Shown: piece by piece, positions 1 to 9,533 of the stretch | Layout of the letters: each line of letters starts with the position of its first letter | Position numbering within the stretch: the first letter of the stretch is position 1 | Assembly: GCA_003104995.1 (NCBI GenBank) | Contig: PQAO01000032.1 | Location: 1 to 64,000, forward strand | DNA: 64,000 nucleotides | Direction of reading: 5' to 3' | Source: Dehalococcoidia bacterium | GTDB lineage: Bacteria; Chloroflexota; Dehalococcoidia; Tepidiformales; Tepidiformaceae | Program-made: the position numbers and the translations under genes | Notes under the pieces: generated by a model | Databases searched by the model: none | Told to the model about the DNA's origin: nothing | What the model saw: the letters and a program-made list of their open reading frames with translations, nothing else

Positions 1-136
1 CGGCCGTCATAGGCGCGCGCCTCAGCAAGCGCGAGGATCGCGAACAACCACACCCGCCTCACCCCAGCCTCGGTGCCGATCCGCCGGCGGCCGTCATAGG
101 CGCGCGCCTCAGCAAGCGCGAGGATCGTGAGCAACC
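1..136. repeat. 87-bp-period direct repeat, two copies
   Basis: Positions 1-40 and 88-127 are identical (starting CGGCCGTCATAGG), and the match continues to 49/136 with two mismatches, so one unit plus part of a second are visible. The period of 87 is a multiple of three. On the minus strand a stop-free frame crosses both copies and reads ILALAEARAYDGR in each, so this could be the repeated part of a coding sequence running off the window edge. I cannot assign a protein. Confidence 0.7.
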
Positions 137-148
137 CTCCCGGGCTTG

Positions 149-586
149 CTACCCGTCGACCGTGAAGAAGATCCCCAGCATCACCGCACCTACCAATCCA
201 GCCGAAGCCAGGAACCCAATAGCCGCCGGCCATGTGCCACCGGTTCGCGAGCTCCACGCAATCGCCGCCGCCCCCGCGATCGCACCCGCCAGGGCCATCC
301 CGACGCCTGCCCCGAGATGGGTCAGCACCATCCCCGCGTAGAACACAGCCCCTGAGCCAACCCCGGCAACCCATGCTGCCGCCCATCCCCGAACCGGGAC
401 GCAGCTCGCAACCGCGATGAGTGCAACCACCGGCGCAAACACCTCCGTCCGGTCGTACGACTGGTCAAACGCAATTCCCAGGGCGAGCGCCGCTCCGGCG
501 AGCCGCGCAACCACCGAAGACACCAATGCGGTCCGTGCCGGGACCGCCCCCGCCATCCGCGAGAGTGGATTCGCTGCTGCCTCCAT
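149..586 (-). CDS. small alanine/glycine-rich integral membrane protein
   Basis: I do not recognise a family. The 145-residue product has four or five hydrophobic stretches with short loops and no conserved polar catalytic motif, so it is probably an inner-membrane protein. The start is the ATG that overlaps the stop of the upstream DM13 gene (TGATG); a GTG one codon earlier is the alternative. The overlap implies translational coupling and a shared role at the membrane with the DM13 protein. It ends FFTVDG just before the repeat region. Confidence 0.6.
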   Translation of the reverse strand: MEAAANPLSRMAGAVPARTALVSSVVARLAGAALALGIAFDQSYDRTEVFAPVVALIAVASCVPVRGWAAAWVAGVGSGAVFYAGMVLTHLGAGVGMALAGAIAGAAAIAWSSRTGGTWPAAIGFLASAGLVGAVMLGIFFTVDG

Positions 587-1164
587 CACATGACCTCCAG
601 AGTCGCAACGGCAAACACCGTCGGGAACGACTTGCAGAAGATCGTCACGCTCTTGAACGCCGCGAGGTCGGTCCCATCCGGCACCTCGTAGCTGAATGTG
701 CCGTCGGTAGCCTTCAGGCCCCCGAGGTCGAGCCCGTCACCGCCACCGTCCGCCGTCGCGCCAAGGATCACGTGCAGGTCCGGCCCGTTCGTCACCGAGA
801 ACTCCTCGAAAACGAGGAACGCTTTCCCCGAAGCGTCCCGTCCGAGCCTCGCCGTGCCCTTCCCGTGATGTCCCGGCGCCCCATCGCGGAACATCCCCGT
901 TGCCACCACCGTCGGCCCCGGCGTGCCGGCATCAGCGCTCGGCTGGGCTGTTGCCGGGGTGCCCGTGGCTTGCTCGGGCGTGATGGCCGCCGGGGTGCGG
1001 CCCGGGTCTGCGCCGCTGGCCGCCAGCGGATTCGCCTCTTCCAGGAACGTCCGTTTGAAGTAGTCGCCCCCGAACAAGTTCGCAGCGAAGGCCAGCGCCA
1101 CCGCGCAGACGAGAAACGCGGGAGCGCCCGTGTGCCAGGGAACTCGTGCCAGGGGACTTCGCAT
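586..1164 (-). CDS. membrane-anchored DM13-domain protein
   Basis: The protein starts with a basic stretch and one transmembrane segment (about residues 12-28, PAFLVCAVALAFAANLF). A Pro/Thr/Ala-rich linker follows, then a C-terminal DM13 domain of about 100 residues. The family signature is visible: G-F-R-D-G-A-P-G-H-H-G-K-G near the domain start, the central N-G-P-D-L-H-V-I-L, and the terminal S-V-T-I-F-C-K-S-F-P with its conserved cysteine. DM13 domains are proposed to take part in redox or electron transfer outside the membrane. The chosen ATG has AGAGG nine bases upstream; a longer frame beginning at 1215 lacks a good ribosome site. It is first of a two-gene unit with the downstream membrane protein. 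Confidence 0.75.
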   Translation of the reverse strand: MRSPLARVPWHTGAPAFLVCAVALAFAANLFGGDYFKRTFLEEANPLAASGADPGRTPAAITPEQATGTPATAQPSADAGTPGPTVVATGMFRDGAPGHHGKGTARLGRDASGKAFLVFEEFSVTNGPDLHVILGATADGGGDGLDLGGLKATDGTFSYEVPDGTDLAAFKSVTIFCKSFPTVFAVATLEVM

Positions 1165-1234
1165 GGGAGCACCTCTTGCCTGTGGTTCCAGGATCCTGCC
1201 ACAACGTAGTGTCAAGAATGCGAAACGAAACCCG

Positions 1235-2242
1235 TCACACCACCGGGATTGCCCGCTGGATCACCGCCTTCGTGAACTCCATCGTGTTCAGCGTCCCGCC
1301 CAGGTCGCCCGTCTTTTCGCCACTCGCGATGCAGTCGTGTACCGCGTCGACCAGCCGGCGGCCCGCGTTACGCTCACCGCAGTACTGCAACAGGTAGCCG
1401 TACGCCTCGATGGCCCCGGAGGGGTTCGCTATCCCTTTCCCCGCGATGTCGGGCGCCGTCCCACCCGCCGGGTCGAAGATCCCCACGCTCGGCTGGTGGC
1501 TTGGCGTGAATGCGTACGACGCGCTCGCTCCCAGCCCAATCGACCCGATCAGCCCATACACCATGTCGCTCAGGAAGTCCCCATATTCGTTCGGGCACAC
1601 AATCACGTCGAAGCGCTCCGGCTTGATGATCAGCTTCGCCAGCAACGAATCGAACAGCTCCCGGCTATGGGCCGTGTTCCGGTACTCCGTCGCTACCTCG
1701 GCCACCACCTCTTCGAACAACCCGTCCGCTGCCCGCTGGATCGTGTACTTACTCGTCGAAACCACGCTGTGCCGCTGTTGCTCAGCCAGCCGGAATGCGA
1801 AGTGGGCAGCATGTTCCACCGGCGTCCGTTCCATCACCCGGATGCTCACCGCCGAGTGGTAACCGATTCGCATCCCTGCGTCCTCGTAGGTCCCACCGGT
1901 TGCCACCCGCACCACGTGCACCTCGATCTTCCCCGTGTAGTTCGTGCTTACCCCAGGGTAGGTTCGGCACGGCCGGTGGATCACCGAAAGCCCCAGGCGG
2001 TCACGCATCACCTGGTTGGGGCTCACCGTTTCGGTCACCGTGGGGTACTTCATAGCAGCCCCCAGGGCGAGCGTTGCCTCGATACCCTCGTCCAGGGCTG
2101 CCCCCGAGGCCTCCCTCCGCTCCAGCGACCAGTCGATCGGCCGGAAACTCACCGGCGACCCCAGTGCCTCGTTGATCGCGTGAATCGCATCGCGCAGTTC
2201 CTGTGCGATGCCATCTCCGTTGAGTTCGGCAACCTCTCGCAT
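1235..2242 (-). CDS. isocitrate/isopropylmalate dehydrogenase family protein (atypical)
   Basis: This 335-residue beta-decarboxylating dehydrogenase begins at an ATG with GGAGGG seven bases upstream, immediately before an N-terminal GDGI nucleotide-site motif. The Tyr of the central motif (TYEDAG), the catalytic Lys (TSKYTIQRAADGLF) and the metal-binding aspartates (NEYGDFLSDMVYG) are present, as is the C-terminal NPSGAI. Two usual motifs are changed. The ENTEG stretch reads VATGG, and the cofactor loop normally HGSAPD or HGTAP reads AGGTAPDIAG, without the His. It is therefore a divergent NAD(P)-dependent 2-hydroxyacid decarboxylating dehydrogenase whose substrate I cannot name. It is transcribed divergently from hppA across 175 bp. 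Confidence 0.8.
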   Translation of the reverse strand: MREVAELNGDGIAQELRDAIHAINEALGSPVSFRPIDWSLERREASGAALDEGIEATLALGAAMKYPTVTETVSPNQVMRDRLGLSVIHRPCRTYPGVSTNYTGKIEVHVVRVATGGTYEDAGMRIGYHSAVSIRVMERTPVEHAAHFAFRLAEQQRHSVVSTSKYTIQRAADGLFEEVVAEVATEYRNTAHSRELFDSLLAKLIIKPERFDVIVCPNEYGDFLSDMVYGLIGSIGLGASASYAFTPSHQPSVGIFDPAGGTAPDIAGKGIANPSGAIEAYGYLLQYCGERNAGRRLVDAVHDCIASGEKTGDLGGTLNTMEFTKAVIQRAIPVV

Positions 2243-2417
2243 GTCGCCCTCCCAGTGCGTCCGTGTGTCGCCAACACTATGCGGCCATGCCGCCCCGCGT
2301 GCGAAACCGGTACCTGCCATTTCCCCTACCACTTCCGGTTGGTAGCATTCACGGCGCTTTACTAGCCTCGGCCGTCGCCTGAGGCGCACCTACCAAATCC
2401 ACGAACCGGGGGACCAG

Positions 2418-4487
<2,070 letters not shown>

Positions 4488-4510
4488 GTCCCTATCCGCT
4501 TCCAGGCCTG

Positions 4511-4538
4511 GGGCCCCGGTGCGAACCGGGGCCCTTTG
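4511..4538 (+). terminator. intrinsic terminator after hppA
   Basis: A 10-bp stem, GGGCCCCGGT paired with ACCGGGGCCC around a GCGA loop, is followed by a short T run (CTTTG). It separates hppA from its degenerate paralogue, so read-through or a second promoter would be needed for the latter. A TACACT box at 4572-4577 could be that promoter's -10. Confidence 0.7.
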
Positions 4539-4671
4539 CGTGGCCCGCTTCCTTCCCCTATCTCCTCGTTGCTACACTCCGCCCCTGCCTGTTTCCTCAA
4601 CCGGACAGGCGGCGCCGCTCGCGATCCAGGGGCGCCCGGGCCGAAATGAGAAGTTGGAGGATCCGCCGCCC

Positions 4672-7083
4672 ATGCTGCTCGCGCAGGTCATGATCCCGCT
4701 CTCGGCCGCCGCAGCCGTCCTGTTCGCCCTGTGGTTCATCCTCGACACGCGCCGCCGCGACCAGGGGTCCGAACGCGCCCGGGCCTTCGGCGGGGCCGTG
4801 CAACAAAGCCTGGGCGCCCTCGCGCGCCGCCAGATCGGGGCCACTGGCGCGCTCGGCCTCGTAGCGGCCGCGGCTGCCGGCGGGGTCGCCTGGTACTACG
4901 AGGACTCGGTGCAGATCGGGTTCATCGCTGCCGCCGCCGTACTCGCCGGTGCCATCTCCTCGGCCCTCGCTGCCTACGTAGGCACCGGCCTGGCTGGTGC
5001 GGCCGTTTCGCGGGTTGCCGCTGCAGCCTCCACCTCGGCCACATCCGCCGTGGGTGCTGCTCTCGGTTCGGCTGTCGTCCCGGGCCTTCTGGCCACCGGT
5101 CTCCACCTTGCTGGCCTCGCCGGTGCCTTTGCCATCACCACCCGCCTCCTCGACTACCCCGCCGCCCGGGCGCCCTACCTCCTGGTCGCCTTCGTCCTTG
5201 GGGCGAGCACGGTTGCCCTGGTCACGCGCGTCTCCGGAGGCATCTTCGCCAACGCCGGGTCCCTCGCATCCGGCCTGGCCGCCCCCTCTCCCGGCTCCGC
5301 CGAGCCCGCGGCGGTGACCGCCACGGCTGGCAGCCAGGCCGCCTCCGGAGGAAGCATCGCCGACCTGTCTGAATCCACGGTCTTGCAGGCACTCGCCGCC
5401 ATGCTCCTGGGCGTCTCGCTTGCAACCGTCACTGGCGAGATCGAATGGGTGCTCCTGCCGCTTGTGCTCGGGGCCGTTACCGTGTTCGCGGTCCTCGCCG
5501 GCGCGCTCTCGGCACAGGTACTCGCCACCAGGGCTTCCGAGCCCGGTCCGCTCCTTGCCCGCGCGACCGCGGTCACCCTGGTCTTTGGTGCAGCGGGCTT
5601 TGCCGCCGTTACCTGGGCCCTGCTCGGCGATGCCTGGTACTGGTTCTTCCTCTGTGGTCTCGCAGGCATCGCTGCCGCTCCGGCATTGATGCTCCTTCAC
5701 CGGTACTCGCGGCTTGGCCCGTCGAGCGCCTCTGGCCGCGTCACTCGCGCCAGCCGCTCTGGCCCCGCCTCGAACATCATTACCGGCCTGGCCGCAGGCT
5801 TCGAGACGACGGCGATCACCGCCATAACCGTCGCCACGCTCATCGTCGCGGCATTCGCGCTCGGATACCAGGCCGACGTCCAATACGTGAGCGGCACGAC
5901 TGCCGGGCTGTTTGGCATCGCCGTCGCGGCTGCCGGGCTCCTGCTACCCGGGCCATTCGTCGCCACGGTGCCCGCTTTCGCCGCCATTGCCACCGCCGCC
6001 AGCGTCGCCGCCGCCGGTAGGGAACCGGACGACGATGCGGAGGCTCCCGAGGCATTTGCGGAGTTTGCGGCCAGTGCACAACCAGCCACGCACCTGTCCC
6101 GCGCTTACGGCCTGGCCGCTGCCGGCATTACGGTCGTGCTTGCCCTCCTGGCTTTTGGCGAAGTCATCCGCGCCAGCCTTGCCTCCGTCGCCGTTGACGA
6201 CCCCGAACGCTACGCGACCCTGGCCCAGGACCTGGATCTCCTGCAGCCCGGCGAAGACCTGAAGTTCGCCGCCGCCAACGCCGTCGCCAGCGCCGTCGCC
6301 AGCCTCGAAGAGCTGCGCGAGTCCGTTGCTGATGATTCCCGCTTCGGGGCGTGGCATGTCATGCGCCTGGCCGTCGCGGATCGCGGCGAAGCCGAGGGCT
6401 TCGCGGCTGCCCTCGTCGACCGCGACGATCTGACGCCCCGCCAGGGCTCGTCGATCCAACCATCGCCCCTCGCGCTTCCCCGGCCCCTTCCCTTGAACTT
6501 CTCCCGGCCCGAGGTGCTTGCCGCGGCGTTCATCGGGCTAACGCTGGTGCTCCTGGCAGCGGCGGCCGTCGTCCGGAGCGTCGGCCGCTCCGCCGGCCGC
6601 CTCATCGCCGAGCTCGACCGCCGGCAAACGAGCGCTGATGGAGAGCTCCGTCCCAGCGAGCCAGCCGCCGCGGCTGGGGCGCGCTCGGCGGTGCGTGGCG
6701 TGTTCCCGGTCGTCGCCTACGCCGTGGCTGTCCCGCTCGTTGCCGGCGTCGCCGCCCGCTACGGGTTCGGTGGCGATGGCAACCAGGGCTGGCTCACCGT
6801 CGCGGGCCTGATCCTCACCGCCGGCATCGGAGGCGTCCTGATAGCATCGTTCCTCGACGCCGCAGGCGCCGCCTGGTCGGGCGCTGGCACTGCCCTCGCC
6901 GCCGTCCCGGTAGCGGCCGATAGCAGCTCTCCGGTGCCCCCCGACCCAGCTGTCCTCGCCGCCTCCGCCGTCGGCCTTACCGTCGGTGCCACCTTCCGCG
7001 ATGCGGCGGCGCCGGCACTCGTAGTCGTGGCGAAGCTCGTAGCCGCCGTCGCACTCACATTCGCGCCGGTTTTTGTTGCGTAA
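4672..7083 (+). CDS. pyrophosphatase-fold membrane protein lacking catalytic residues (hppA paralogue)
   Basis: The 803-residue Ala-rich polytopic protein aligns with the adjacent HppA along its length. GAISSALAAYVG matches GAISSALAGYIG, LGASTVALVTRVSGGIF matches FGASSIALFARVGGGIY, and GPASNIITGL matches GPATLIIGGL. The ending VGLTVGATFRDAAAPAL corresponds to VGDTVGDPFKDTSGPAL. Every acidic and lysine residue of the pyrophosphate/Mg site is gone: the DNVGDNVGD loop has become a Ser/Ala/Gly stretch before IADLSES, DNAGG is lost, and the terminal D/K set is L, A and R. An extra segment of about 120 mostly polar residues (around 500-620) is inserted before the last helices. The start ATG follows GGAGGATCCGCC. 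It cannot hydrolyse pyrophosphate by the known mechanism; a regulatory or structural partner of HppA is possible. Confidence 0.85.
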   Translation: MLLAQVMIPLSAAAAVLFALWFILDTRRRDQGSERARAFGGAVQQSLGALARRQIGATGALGLVAAAAAGGVAWYYEDSVQIGFIAAAAVLAGAISSALAAYVGTGLAGAAVSRVAAAASTSATSAVGAALGSAVVPGLLATGLHLAGLAGAFAITTRLLDYPAARAPYLLVAFVLGASTVALVTRVSGGIFANAGSLASGLAAPSPGSAEPAAVTATAGSQAASGGSIADLSESTVLQALAAMLLGVSLATVTGEIEWVLLPLVLGAVTVFAVLAGALSAQVLATRASEPGPLLARATAVTLVFGAAGFAAVTWALLGDAWYWFFLCGLAGIAAAPALMLLHRYSRLGPSSASGRVTRASRSGPASNIITGLAAGFETTAITAITVATLIVAAFALGYQADVQYVSGTTAGLFGIAVAAAGLLLPGPFVATVPAFAAIATAASVAAAGREPDDDAEAPEAFAEFAASAQPATHLSRAYGLAAAGITVVLALLAFGEVIRASLASVAVDDPERYATLAQDLDLLQPGEDLKFAAANAVASAVASLEELRESVADDSRFGAWHVMRLAVADRGEAEGFAAALVDRDDLTPRQGSSIQPSPLALPRPLPLNFSRPEVLAAAFIGLTLVLLAAAAVVRSVGRSAGRLIAELDRRQTSADGELRPSEPAAAAGARSAVRGVFPVVAYAVAVPLVAGVAARYGFGGDGNQGWLTVAGLILTAGIGGVLIASFLDAAGAAWSGAGTALAAVPVAADSSSPVPPDPAVLAASAVGLTVGATFRDAAAPALVVVAKLVAAVALTFAPVFVA

Positions 7084-7341
7084 CCCTGTGTGACCGCCTT
7101 CACACTTTCACGCCAACACCGATTGTGGCCGCCATCCTTATCCGCTAGGCTCGCCGGAACGATGTCCTGGAACCACCGCGCCTCTACCAGCCACTCGATG
7201 TTCGCCGCCATCTCCGCGCGGAATACTGGTTGTGCTGGCTACCCCCGGGGGCTTTCAGGAACGTAGCAAACACCGACCCGCTGCATCGCTGAAGGCCCGC
7301 CAACCGGTGGGCCTTTCGCGTTGCCGCCACAGGAGGAACCC
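7084..7341 (+). other. 258-bp gap with hairpins, no gene assigned
   Basis: Two GC hairpins are visible: CCCCCGGGGG near 7241-7250, and the terminator-like stem at 7292-7316 just before the ribosome site of the next gene. A 34-codon frame from ATG 7162 ends at the stop near 7265, but it has no Shine-Dalgarno sequence or recognisable content. I searched for a T-box or SRP RNA signature here and did not find one. Confidence 0.4.
7292..7316 (+). terminator. terminator-like hairpin
   Basis: GGCCCGCC pairs with GGTGGGCC (one G-T pair) around an AACC loop, extended by an AA/TT step and followed by TTTCG. It can end transcription from the pyrophosphatase paralogue. Because it lies 15 bases ahead of the next ribosome site, it could also act as an attenuator. 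Confidence 0.5.
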
Positions 7342-7893
7342 ATGGCACCCGGCCCCTTCGAAGGCACACTCGTCCGCCTCCGCGCCCGCGAACCCGAGGA
7401 TGCGCCGCTCCTCTTCCAGTGGTTCAACGACCCGGAAGTCACCGAACACCTGGCCATGCGCTATCCCCTCTCCATGAAGTCGGAACGCGAGTTCATCGAG
7501 AGCGTTTCCTCTCCTGGCTACGCCCACGCCGGTTTCGCCGTCGAAACCCTGGGCGACCGCCGGCTCATCGGCGGAGTTGATCTGCTGAACGCGAGCCCCG
7601 AGAACCGTTGCGCCTCGCTCGGCATAGCAATCGGCGACAAAGCTTCCTGGGACGGTGGCTACGGCACCGACACCATGCGCACCGTCTGCCGCTTTGGCTT
7701 CGAGATGATGAACCTCCACCGCATCCAACTCGAGGTCTACGCCAACAACGAGCGCGCCCGCCACGTCTACGAAAAGGTGGGATTCGTCCTCGAAGGCCGC
7801 CGCCGCCAGGCCCTCTATAAGTACGGCAGTTACCACGATGTCCTCGTCATGTCGCTCCTCGAAGGCGAGCTTCAGCTGGAGGACCGCCCATAG
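7342..7893 (+). CDS. GNAT N-acetyltransferase, RimJ/RimL type
   Basis: The 183-residue cytoplasmic enzyme transfers an acetyl group from acetyl-CoA to an amine, in this subgroup often a protein N-terminus or a small molecule. It opens with the typical V-R-L-R-A-R-E-P-E-D-A beta strand. The acetyl-CoA-binding segment is GDKASWDGGYGTDTMRTVC, and the ending V-Y-A-N-N-E-R-A-R-H-V-Y-E-K-V-G-F is diagnostic. AGGAGGAACCC directly precedes the chosen ATG, which rules out the TTG seven codons earlier. The substrate cannot be told. Confidence 0.9.
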   Translation: MAPGPFEGTLVRLRAREPEDAPLLFQWFNDPEVTEHLAMRYPLSMKSEREFIESVSSPGYAHAGFAVETLGDRRLIGGVDLLNASPENRCASLGIAIGDKASWDGGYGTDTMRTVCRFGFEMMNLHRIQLEVYANNERARHVYEKVGFVLEGRRRQALYKYGSYHDVLVMSLLEGELQLEDRP

Positions 7894-7949
7894 GCCGTAG
7901 GTGCGCCAGCCCCTACGCTGTGGGCACACCATCGAGGGGTCGAACCGGG

Positions 7950-8264
7950 TTGTCCATCGAACTTGTCGGCTGGGCAGCCGTTATCCTCACCCAGGTGTTC
8001 TGGATCCCCAACATCTCCCGGATCCTCAAGACCCGCGATGTCCAGGGCTATTCGCTGGCTGCCTGGGTCATCATGGTCACCGGCCTCTCATGCTGGCTCG
8101 TCTACTTCCTCGTCCGCGGCGATATTGTTGGGATCGTTGCGAATATCTTCGGCGTGGCCGGCGCAGCGACCACCACCGCATGCATCTGGGCCTGGCGCGG
8201 CCGCCCGCCACGGCTGGTCGAGACCGCCGCAATTCCCGTCGCCGCAACGCTAGATCAGGGGTAA
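7950..8264 (+). CDS. SemiSWEET/PQ-loop family small membrane protein
   Basis: The 104-residue protein has three hydrophobic helices and a PQ-loop-like segment, FWIPNISRILKTRDVQGYSL, in which the PQ is PN. SemiSWEET proteins are three-helix units that dimerise to carry sugars or other small solutes. The TTG start is chosen because GAGGGG lies about ten bases upstream and the following residues (SIELVGWAAV) begin helix one. A GTG ten codons earlier (7920) is possible. The polar C-terminal tail of about 25 residues is longer than usual. Confidence 0.75.
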   Translation: MSIELVGWAAVILTQVFWIPNISRILKTRDVQGYSLAAWVIMVTGLSCWLVYFLVRGDIVGIVANIFGVAGAATTTACIWAWRGRPPRLVETAAIPVAATLDQG

Positions 8265-8330
8265 ACCCCATTACGTCAGGTCTTTATGCTAACTCAGCGG
8301 TAAATTTGTGACGAAATTCCCAATCAGGGG

Positions 8331-8358
8331 TTGACACCCTGCCCGCGGAATTGATAAG
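8331..8358 (+). promoter_or_regulatory. candidate housekeeping promoter for the riboswitch transcript
   Basis: A perfect -35 hexamer TTGACA at 8331-8336 is followed after 16 bp by GATAAG (8353-8358, four of six matches to TATAAT). It lies about 55 bp before the first riboswitch stem. This is the best -35 match I found in the window. Confidence 0.55.
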
Positions 8359-8412
8359 TTCCGTTAGTCGAAGGCCGTTCGCGTCCTTCACAGCGCTCGG
8401 TTAACAGTGCAA

Positions 8413-8540
8413 CACCTGCCTAGTGCGCCCGTTGGGGTGCAGCGGGGGAACCAGTTTCGGGGCGAATTCTGCTGCCACCACAAGTGCAGCCGATAGGGCG
8501 CCTTCCGCCCGAGCCCGTCAGCTAACCCCGTCGGCAGTCT
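8413..8540 (+). ncRNA. cyclic-di-AMP riboswitch (ydaO/yuaA type)
   Basis: The conserved blocks of the ydaO/yuaA aptamer appear in order: CCTGCCTAGT at 8415, GCGGGGGAACCA at 8442, GGGGCGAATTC at 8459, TTCCGCCCGAGCCCG near 8504 and GTCAGCTAACCCCGTCGGC at 8517. The outer stem forms from CTGCC (8416-8420) and GGCAG (8533-8537). This class binds c-di-AMP and normally switches downstream genes off, often genes for wall remodelling or for K+ and osmolyte transport. An intrinsic terminator follows within ten bases, as expected for transcriptional control, and the only gene behind it is the zinc-ribbon gene at 8631. Confidence 0.9.
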
Positions 8541-8544
8541 GGAA

Positions 8545-8585
8545 GGCCTGGCGAGCAGGTAGCTCGCTTCGAGGTCTTTTTTTCT
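8545..8585 (+). terminator. riboswitch-controlled terminator
   Basis: The stem pairs GGCCT-G-GCGAGC with GCTCGC-TTCG-AGGTC around an AGGTA loop and is followed by seven T residues (8577-8583). It lies between the c-di-AMP aptamer and the zinc-ribbon start codon, so it is probably the expression platform. Confidence 0.8.
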
Positions 8586-8630
8586 GTCCTCGAATCCAAA
8601 TTATGTTTCTTGATGAGGAGGAATCTCGTT

Positions 8631-8849
8631 ATGCCGGCTTTGCAGGAAGCCCCGCCAAAGTCTTGCCCCAAGTGCCGCGGCTCGATGATCGTCGAGCGTG
8701 ACTGGCACGGCACCTACGGTAGCTGCATCATGTGCGGCTACGTCCACGAGGTGCTCACCAGCCCCCCGATCGACCTCGCAGCTGAAGAAGCCGCACTCCC
8801 TCAGCGCCAGCGCCGCCGCCAGCCGTCCCACGGTAAGCTCCGGCTCTGA
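8631..8849 (+). CDS. small zinc-ribbon protein under c-di-AMP riboswitch control
   Basis: The 72-residue protein has two Cys pairs spaced as a treble-clef or zinc-ribbon knuckle: CPKC at 12-15 and CIMC at 32-35. Between them is SMIVERDWHGTYGS, and the tail is basic (QRRRQPSHGKLRL). I know no characterised homologue; it may bind RNA, DNA or a protein partner. GAGGAGGA nine bases before the ATG is a very strong ribosome site, so output is probably set by the riboswitch and terminator upstream. A perfect terminator follows, making this a one-gene unit. Confidence 0.8.
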   Translation: MPALQEAPPKSCPKCRGSMIVERDWHGTYGSCIMCGYVHEVLTSPPIDLAAEEAALPQRQRRRQPSHGKLRL

Positions 8850-8868
8850 CTTCAAGCCCAACGGCCTG

Positions 8869-8910
8869 AAAAGCGATGCCCCCGGATCTTCCGGGGGCAT
8901 CGCTTTTCCT
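8869..8910 (+). terminator. intrinsic terminator after the zinc-ribbon gene
   Basis: An 18-bp perfect stem (8869-8886 with 8890-8907) closes on a three-base loop. The AAAA/TTTT ends make it usable in both directions. Confidence 0.9.
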
Positions 8911-8959
8911 ACCGCACCAAACTCCCCTATCATTCGCGCCAACAGGGGGCGTCAGTCAC

Positions 8960-9247
8960 ATGCCGTATATCCGTCTCTCCATCGCCAAGCCTCGCCGCGG
9001 CCAGGAAGCCCGGCTCGAAGAACTCGTGCGCAAGCTCGATGAAACGCTCAAAAGCCAGCCCGGCTGCATCACCAGTTACATCCTCAGACCTCATGACGAC
9101 AGCGGCGAAATCGCTCGGATCGGGATCTACGAAAACGAGGACCTCGCCGAGTCGGCCGCTAACAACCAGTCCGTCATGGCCATCCGCTCCGAAATGCACC
9201 TGGCCAGCGAACCCGGCCACGTCGAGCGAGCCTTCTTCACGGTCTAA
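8960..9247 (+). CDS. ABM-domain (antibiotic biosynthesis monooxygenase fold) protein
   Basis: The 95-residue single-domain protein has the dimeric ferredoxin-like fold of the ABM family. It contains the opening strand YIRLSIAKPRRG, the central PGCITSYILRP and the closing HVERAFFTV. Such proteins are small oxygenases, haem-degrading enzymes or stress-linked proteins, and the sequence does not say which. The ATG is chosen because the homologous domain starts there; AGGGGGC lies nine bases before it. A terminator follows at 9271. Confidence 0.75.
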   Translation: MPYIRLSIAKPRRGQEARLEELVRKLDETLKSQPGCITSYILRPHDDSGEIARIGIYENEDLAESAANNQSVMAIRSEMHLASEPGHVERAFFTV

Positions 9248-9533
9248 CTCGTCCGTTGCGCCATTCCGTGGGCGGCCGGGAAAGCCCCGGCCGCCTTTCG
9301 TGTTTCCCGGAAGTGCCGCCCTCGCCCATTACCATGGTTCCTCCCCTCCACCGGTCGGGAATGCCTGCATCACTATTCGGGTTTTCCCCAATACGCCGGC
9401 GAATGCCCGCCTCTAGACTTCTCGTTGTCTTAAGGGTTTCCCTCCCGGGCCCCCTTCAGACCCATCAGGGAAGCGCGCAGGGGCCGTCACCATCTCCGCT
9501 GTCTTCGATGGAACCCACCAGAGGAGCACCACC
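9248..9533 (+). other. 286-bp gap: terminator and upstream region of the response regulator
   Basis: After the terminator at 9271 the gap contains GGGTTTTCCCCAATA at 9379-9393 and a second, weaker dyad GGGTTTCCC at 9434-9442. It also contains CTCTAGACT, whose TAGACT at 9413 resembles a -10 element. Similar dyads occur upstream of flbD and fliP. No coding frame is convincing. Confidence 0.5.
9271..9300 (+). terminator. intrinsic terminator after the ABM gene
   Basis: GGCGGCCGGG pairs with CCCGGCCGCC (9286-9295) around AAAGC and is followed by TTTCGTGTTT. Confidence 0.75.

Noticed and set aside
7150-7320. Possible T-box or small RNA before the acetyltransferase gene
   Set aside because: TGGAACCACCGCG resembles part of a T-box sequence, but the conserved 14-base block and a specifier stem are not found, and the downstream gene is not a usual target.
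7925-7955. tRNA-like T-loop (GGTTCGACCCC on the minus strand)
   Set aside because: The stem bases around GTTCGA do not pair, and no acceptor or anticodon arm is present.
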